A DNA stretch of 7,823 bases from Caryophanales bacterium UBA6448 (GTDB lineage Bacteria; Bacillota_I; Bacilli_A; RF39; UBA660). The stretch's first letter is position 1. Each line of letters begins with the position of its first letter. The DNA lies in the NCBI GenBank assembly GCA_002439555.1, contig DJOC01000051.1, positions 1 to 7,823 of the forward strand, read 5' to 3'. The notes under the pieces are model-generated. The model was not told the origin of the DNA and did not search any database. It saw only the letters and a list, made by a program, of their open reading frames with translations. The translations under genes and the position numbers were made by a program. Shown one piece after another: positions 5,840-7,823 of the stretch.

Positions 5840-6238
5840 TTGAACACCGTTGTTTTAGTTGGAAGGCTTACCGGAAATCCAGAAGTTACAGTTACTGAAA
5901 GTGGTAGACATATTACGAGAATCTTGCTAGCGGTTAATCGTAATTATAAAAATGCTGATGGTATTTATGAAACAGATTTTATAAGATGTGTACTATGGAA
6001 TGGTATTGCTGGCGCTACAAGTGAATATTGTAAAGTCGGCGATGTTGTTGGTATAAAAGGAAGACTTCAAACTAGTGTTTACGAAACTGAAGAGAAAAAG
6101 AAAAATTATTCAACTGAAGTAATTGCAGAAAGAGTAACCTTTTTAACTTCGGGTAAAAAGAATGTTGATGAAAAGTCATTTGATGAAAATGATGAAGTAA
6201 AAGAAAAACCTAAAAAAAGTTCTAAAAAGAGTGAATAA
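5840..6238 (+). CDS. ssb: Single-stranded DNA-binding protein, short form with TTG start
   Basis: This is an OB-fold SSB that coats single-stranded DNA in replication, repair or uptake. The 132 residues begin NTVVLVGRLTGNPEV, classic for the family, with AVNRNYKNADGIYETDFIRCVLWNGIA (31-57, including the conserved Trp53), EYCKVGDVVGIKGRLQT (62-78) and TEVIAERVTFL (92-102). After residue 104 the tail is only about 28 residues, highly charged, and ends KPKKSSKKSE. The acidic Asp-Asp-Asp-Ile/Leu-Pro-Phe tip that recruits partner proteins in canonical SSBs is missing. Its size and missing tip resemble the short competence-type SsbB of Bacillus, so this may be an accessory copy rather than the replicative SSB, which usually sits between rpsF and rpsR. 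The TTG start is set by AAAGGAGG seven bases upstream. A weak hairpin follows. Confidence 0.92.
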   Translation: MNTVVLVGRLTGNPEVTVTESGRHITRILLAVNRNYKNADGIYETDFIRCVLWNGIAGATSEYCKVGDVVGIKGRLQTSVYETEEKKKNYSTEVIAERVTFLTSGKKNVDEKSFDENDEVKEKPKKSSKKSE

Positions 6239-6253
6239 TTCTATACTTTTTTT
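6212..6253 (+). terminator. Possible intrinsic terminator of ssb
   Basis: An outer stem AAAAAAAGT (6212-6220)/ACTTTTTTT (6245-6253) encloses an inner 5-bp stem AGAGT/ATTCT (6228-6232, 6238-6242) with a GAATA loop. The run of seven T (6247-6253) follows the inner stem. The structure spans the ssb stop codon (6236-6238), as terminators elsewhere in the window also overlap coding ends. The inner stem is weak, so this is tentative. Confidence 0.35.
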
Positions 6254-6326
6254 CTACATATGGTTAACTATTACCCAATTTATTTTATCTTGAATTATAC
6301 TTTTTTATGTAAAGAGTTTGAATATC

Positions 6327-6346
6327 TTTTCATTTTAAAATGAAAA
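6327..6346. repeat. Perfect 20-bp palindrome upstream of the XRE gene
   Basis: TTTTCATTTT is followed directly by its exact reverse complement AAAATGAAAA, giving a dyad with no central spacer. As DNA it suits binding by a dimeric helix-turn-helix protein, for example the XRE regulator encoded 80 bases downstream (inference). It is not followed by a T run, so it is not a typical terminator. Confidence 0.6.
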
Positions 6347-6359
6347 ATAATCACATAAG

Positions 6360-6390
6360 CGGTAGGAACTACCGTCTACATAAAAGTAGA
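6360..6390 (+). promoter_or_regulatory. Tandem hairpins in the XRE leader
   Basis: CGGTAG (6360-6365) and CTACCG (6369-6374) form a 6-bp stem with loop GAA, followed at once by TCTAC (6375-6379) and GTAGA (6386-6390) with loop ATAAAA. The CTAC strands could also pair with the GTAGTAGT between the Shine-Dalgarno and ATG (6418-6425). TACATAAAAGTA (6377-6388) is also complementary to 6298-6311 apart from a 2-base bulge. This suggests a folded leader or clustered protein-binding dyads; the function is unknown. Confidence 0.45.
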
Positions 6391-6425
6391 AATCTTATTT
6401 AAGAAGTTCAAGAAGGAGTAGTAGT

Positions 6426-6776
6426 ATGTTGATAGGAAAAAGGTTAAGAGAAGCAAGAAAAGCTCACAACTTAAGTGCAGAACAATTAGGTAGTATGATT
6501 GGTGTTACAAAAGCAGCAGTTAGTTTATACGAAAATGAAAAACGTAATCCTAAAATTGAAACACTAATCGATATTATGTATGCCCTAGGTGTTAGTAGCG
6601 ATTACCTTTTAGGAGCGGATAAGTTTGTTGAACTAAAGGATCCAACTGTTCATTATGAAACTTTAACTAACGAAGAAATGATGTTTATCAACGAACTTAG
6701 AAAAGATAAAATTCTGCAAGAAAGACTTTTAAGAGATCCTAAAGAGGGCATAAAGGTAATTAAAAACAAAATTTAA
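6426..6776 (+). CDS. XRE/Cro-cI family transcriptional regulator
   Basis: This 116-residue cytoplasmic DNA-binding protein has an HTH_3 (XRE) domain at residues 4-63: IGKRLREARKAHNLSAEQLGSMIGV, then the recognition helix TKAAVSLYENEKRNPKIETL, then the closing IDIMYALGVSSDYLLG. A linker (64-80) leads to a C-terminal helical segment TLTNEEMMFINELRKDKILQERLLRDPKEGIKVIK (79-113), probably for dimerisation. AGGAG (6414-6418) lies 7 bases before the ATG. The targets are unknown; the inverted repeats just upstream (6327-6346, 6360-6390) make self-regulation plausible. It has no phage or toxin-antitoxin partner in view: ssb upstream and a membrane protein downstream are on the same strand but separated by a probable and a clear terminator. 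It could be a general housekeeping regulator of this lineage; no transfer signs are seen. Confidence 0.9.
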   Translation: MLIGKRLREARKAHNLSAEQLGSMIGVTKAAVSLYENEKRNPKIETLIDIMYALGVSSDYLLGADKFVELKDPTVHYETLTNEEMMFINELRKDKILQERLLRDPKEGIKVIKNKI

Positions 6777-6803
6777 AAACTGGTTATTTTAATCAGTTTT
6801 TTT
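6775..6803 (+). terminator. Intrinsic terminator after the XRE gene
   Basis: AAAAACTG (6775-6782) pairs with CAGTTTTT (6794-6801), extended by a G-T and two A-T pairs, with loop ATTTT (6786-6790). The T run covers 6797-6803. The left arm begins inside the TAA stop codon (6774-6776). Confidence 0.85.
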
Positions 6804-6805
6804 CA

Positions 6806-6811
6806 TATTAT
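6806..6811 (+). promoter_or_regulatory. Possible -10 element giving a leaderless mRNA
   Basis: TATTAT lies 6 bases before the ATG at 6818 and 2 bases after the preceding T run. A start 7 bases downstream would fall on the A of the ATG. There is no good -35 or TG extension, so the call is weak. Confidence 0.3.
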
Positions 6812-6817
6812 TTAGTA

Positions 6818-7585
6818 ATGAAAAAATATGTAAGTTTTATATTAATTTTAATCCTTTTAATAGGAAGTTTCTATTATGCTGATAAAGTATCAAATTTTAT
6901 TATAAATAAAAGTCCCCTTATGAAAACCCTAAAAAATAATAAAAATAAATATGAAATAAAAAGTGTTGATGCCATAGTTTATGAAGAATATATTATTCCG
7001 GGTATCGAAGGAAAAAAAGTAAGTGAAATAGAAAGTTATTATAATATGAAAAAATATAATACTTTTGTTTCTGATAAATTAATTTATAAAAGCATTTTAC
7101 CAAGTATTAGTCTTGAAAAAAATAAAGATTTAATAATTAATAAAGCAAATCCCCTTAAAAATGGTGTAAGTATTCTAGTTTCAAATAATAAGGGTGTTAT
7201 AACATATTCACAAAATCTTGATATAACTCTTTTAGTAAATGATGAAACCTTTAAGGGAAATATTTTAAATGAACAAATTAATGATGGACAAAACTTTAAT
7301 AAAACTAATGAACTTTTAAATAAATATAATAAAAATAAAAAAATATGTATAGTAAATAAATATCAAAATAATGAATGTTATAAAAAAGGTTATTATCTTG
7401 TTAAACCCACCTTTGAAATAAATAATAATAACATTTATATTAAAGATAAAATTACCTCGGGAGATATAATTTTAATAAGTGATGATTTAAAAGTAGAGTA
7501 TTATAAAGAGATTTTAAAAACATTAAATTATAATGATTTAAAGGTATATAAATTAAGTTATCTAATTAGTGAAAAAAGGGATTAA
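6818..7585 (+). CDS. Membrane-anchored protein, possibly a degenerate polysaccharide-deacetylase-like protein
   Basis: The 255-residue product has an N-terminal signal anchor (about residues 4-20, VSFILILILLIGSFYYA) and an extracytoplasmic Lys/Asn-rich body. IIPGIEGKKVSEIESYYNMKKYNTF (58-82) and the following KLIYKSILPSISLEKNKD resemble, from recalled family patterns, the N-terminal region of membrane-bound polysaccharide deacetylases in related bacteria. The C-terminal stretch ending KITSGDIILISDDLKVEYYKEILKTLNYNDLKVYKLSYLISE resembles the last strand-helix unit of a NodB-type fold. The catalytic motifs of that fold (TFDDG and H-x-x-x-H) are absent and the core is too short, so if related it is inactive. 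Cys176 and Cys187 might form a disulfide. No Shine-Dalgarno precedes the ATG at 6818; the gene may be leaderless. A terminator overlaps its end. The family assignment is tentative; the existence of the gene is well supported. Confidence 0.7.
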   Translation: MKKYVSFILILILLIGSFYYADKVSNFIINKSPLMKTLKNNKNKYEIKSVDAIVYEEYIIPGIEGKKVSEIESYYNMKKYNTFVSDKLIYKSILPSISLEKNKDLIINKANPLKNGVSILVSNNKGVITYSQNLDITLLVNDETFKGNILNEQINDGQNFNKTNELLNKYNKNKKICIVNKYQNNECYKKGYYLVKPTFEINNNNIYIKDKITSGDIILISDDLKVEYYKEILKTLNYNDLKVYKLSYLISEKRD

Positions 7586-7612
7586 TTTCGACAATTTTTT
7601 CACTATTTTTTT
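7567..7612 (+). terminator. Intrinsic terminator spanning the end of the 6818-7585 gene
   Basis: TAGTGAAAAAA (7567-7577) pairs perfectly over 11 bp with TTTTTTCACTA (7595-7605). The 17-base loop contains the stop codon TAA (7583-7585). Seven T follow (7606-7612). The last T is shared with the TG of the next promoter. Confidence 0.75.
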
Positions 7613-7631
7613 GATACATTATATTTGGTGA
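7612..7631 (+). promoter_or_regulatory. Extended -10 promoter and ribosome site of the last gene
   Basis: TGA plus TACATT (7612-7620) forms an extended -10; TCGACA (7588-7593) resembles a -35 but is 21 bases away, too far for normal spacing. The predicted start is near 7627, the first base of the GGTGA ribosome site (7627-7631), four bases before the ATG at 7636. Confidence 0.45.
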
Positions 7632-7635
7632 AATT

Positions 7636-7823
7636 ATGAAAAGGTTTAAAAGTGTGTCAAAAAAGAAAAAGATTCAAAGAAAAATAATTATTTTTTTGCT
7701 TGAAATAATTATAAGTTTATTGATCGTTATCTTTATAAAAAATAATTTTAAATTAAGTGAAGATAAAATTAAATATTTAACTTATTCATATTTAGGTAAA
7801 ATGGAACGAAAAAAAGAAGAAAT
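7636..7823 (+). CDS. N-terminal fragment of a membrane-anchored protein (runs off right edge)
   Basis: The frame is open from the ATG at 7636 to the end of the window: 62 complete codons and two bases. The product starts with a strongly basic cytoplasmic stretch (MKRFKSVSKKKKIQRK), then one hydrophobic helix at about residues 17-34 (IIIFLLEIIISLLIVIFI), then a Lys/Glu-rich outside segment beginning KNNFKLSEDKIKYL. This is a type II signal-anchor layout (N-in, C-out). Start choice is supported by GGTGA 4 bases upstream. The visible part is not diagnostic of a family; cell-wall hydrolases such as SpoIIP-like amidases in this kind of organism begin this way, but that is only a guess. It lies directly after the deacetylase-like gene, separated by a terminator. 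Confidence 0.75.
   Translation, partial: MKRFKSVSKKKKIQRKIIIFLLEIIISLLIVIFIKNNFKLSEDKIKYLTYSYLGKMERKKEE

Noticed and set aside
6260..6343. 27-codon open frame (starting MVNYYPIYF) in the XRE leader as a leader peptide
   Set aside because: No Shine-Dalgarno precedes the ATG (only a T-rich run), and it is easily explained by chance.
6327..6346. The 20-bp palindrome as an intrinsic terminator of ssb
   Set aside because: It has no loop and is followed by A-rich sequence rather than a T run; an operator-like role fits better.
6426..6776. XRE gene as part of a phage or toxin-antitoxin module
   Set aside because: No toxin, integrase or phage gene is adjacent, and it is bounded by a clear terminator downstream and a probable one upstream.

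Overview
The window is very AT-rich, its reading frames favour A/T-ending codons, and every visible Trp codon in its genes is TGG. No TGA occurs inside a gene and none is used as a stop, so the standard bacterial code fits. Gene content (FtsK/SpoIIIE-type translocase, QueA, Tgt, SufB, a short SSB, an XRE regulator) and the style of the small membrane proteins suggest a reduced-genome Firmicutes/Mycoplasmatota relative, such as an uncultured gut RF39-like Bacilli lineage. That assignment is inference from recalled family resemblance. I see no insertion sequence, CRISPR array, rRNA or tRNA, and no stretch over 300 bases lacks a gene.

Layout. 1-1100 (minus) is the N-terminal part of an FtsK/SpoIIIE translocase running off the left edge. 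It shares a 101-bp divergent promoter region with queA (1202-2224, plus). queA is followed by tgt (2274-3401) and a small pilin-like membrane protein (3388-3699) whose start overlaps the end of tgt; QueA and Tgt are two enzymes of tRNA queuosine modification. A hairpin at 3700-3729 serves as a bidirectional terminator between this group and a convergent, unrecognised tail-anchored membrane protein (3728-4228, minus). That gene shares a back-to-back promoter region with sufB (4328-5617, plus), which stands without other suf genes in view. An extremely AT-rich 222-bp spacer leads to a short SSB (5840-6238, TTG start). Next come a structured 187-bp spacer with a perfect 20-bp palindrome and tandem hairpins, an XRE regulator (6426-6776), a terminator, a membrane-anchored protein resembling a degenerate polysaccharide deacetylase (6818-7585), another terminator, and the start of a further membrane-anchored protein (7636 to the right edge).

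A recurrent architectural theme is the placement of promoters directly against genes. In at least six cases the predicted transcription start falls at or just before the Shine-Dalgarno, giving leaders of about 9-18 nt, and one gene (6818) may be leaderless. The XRE gene is the exception: it has no close-in promoter and a spacer full of inverted repeats, which makes that spacer the best place to look for undescribed regulation. I do not see a clearly novel multi-gene system. The most interesting items are the XRE leader, the solitary short sufB, the SSB without its acidic tip, the degenerate deacetylase-like protein and the extreme promoter compaction.
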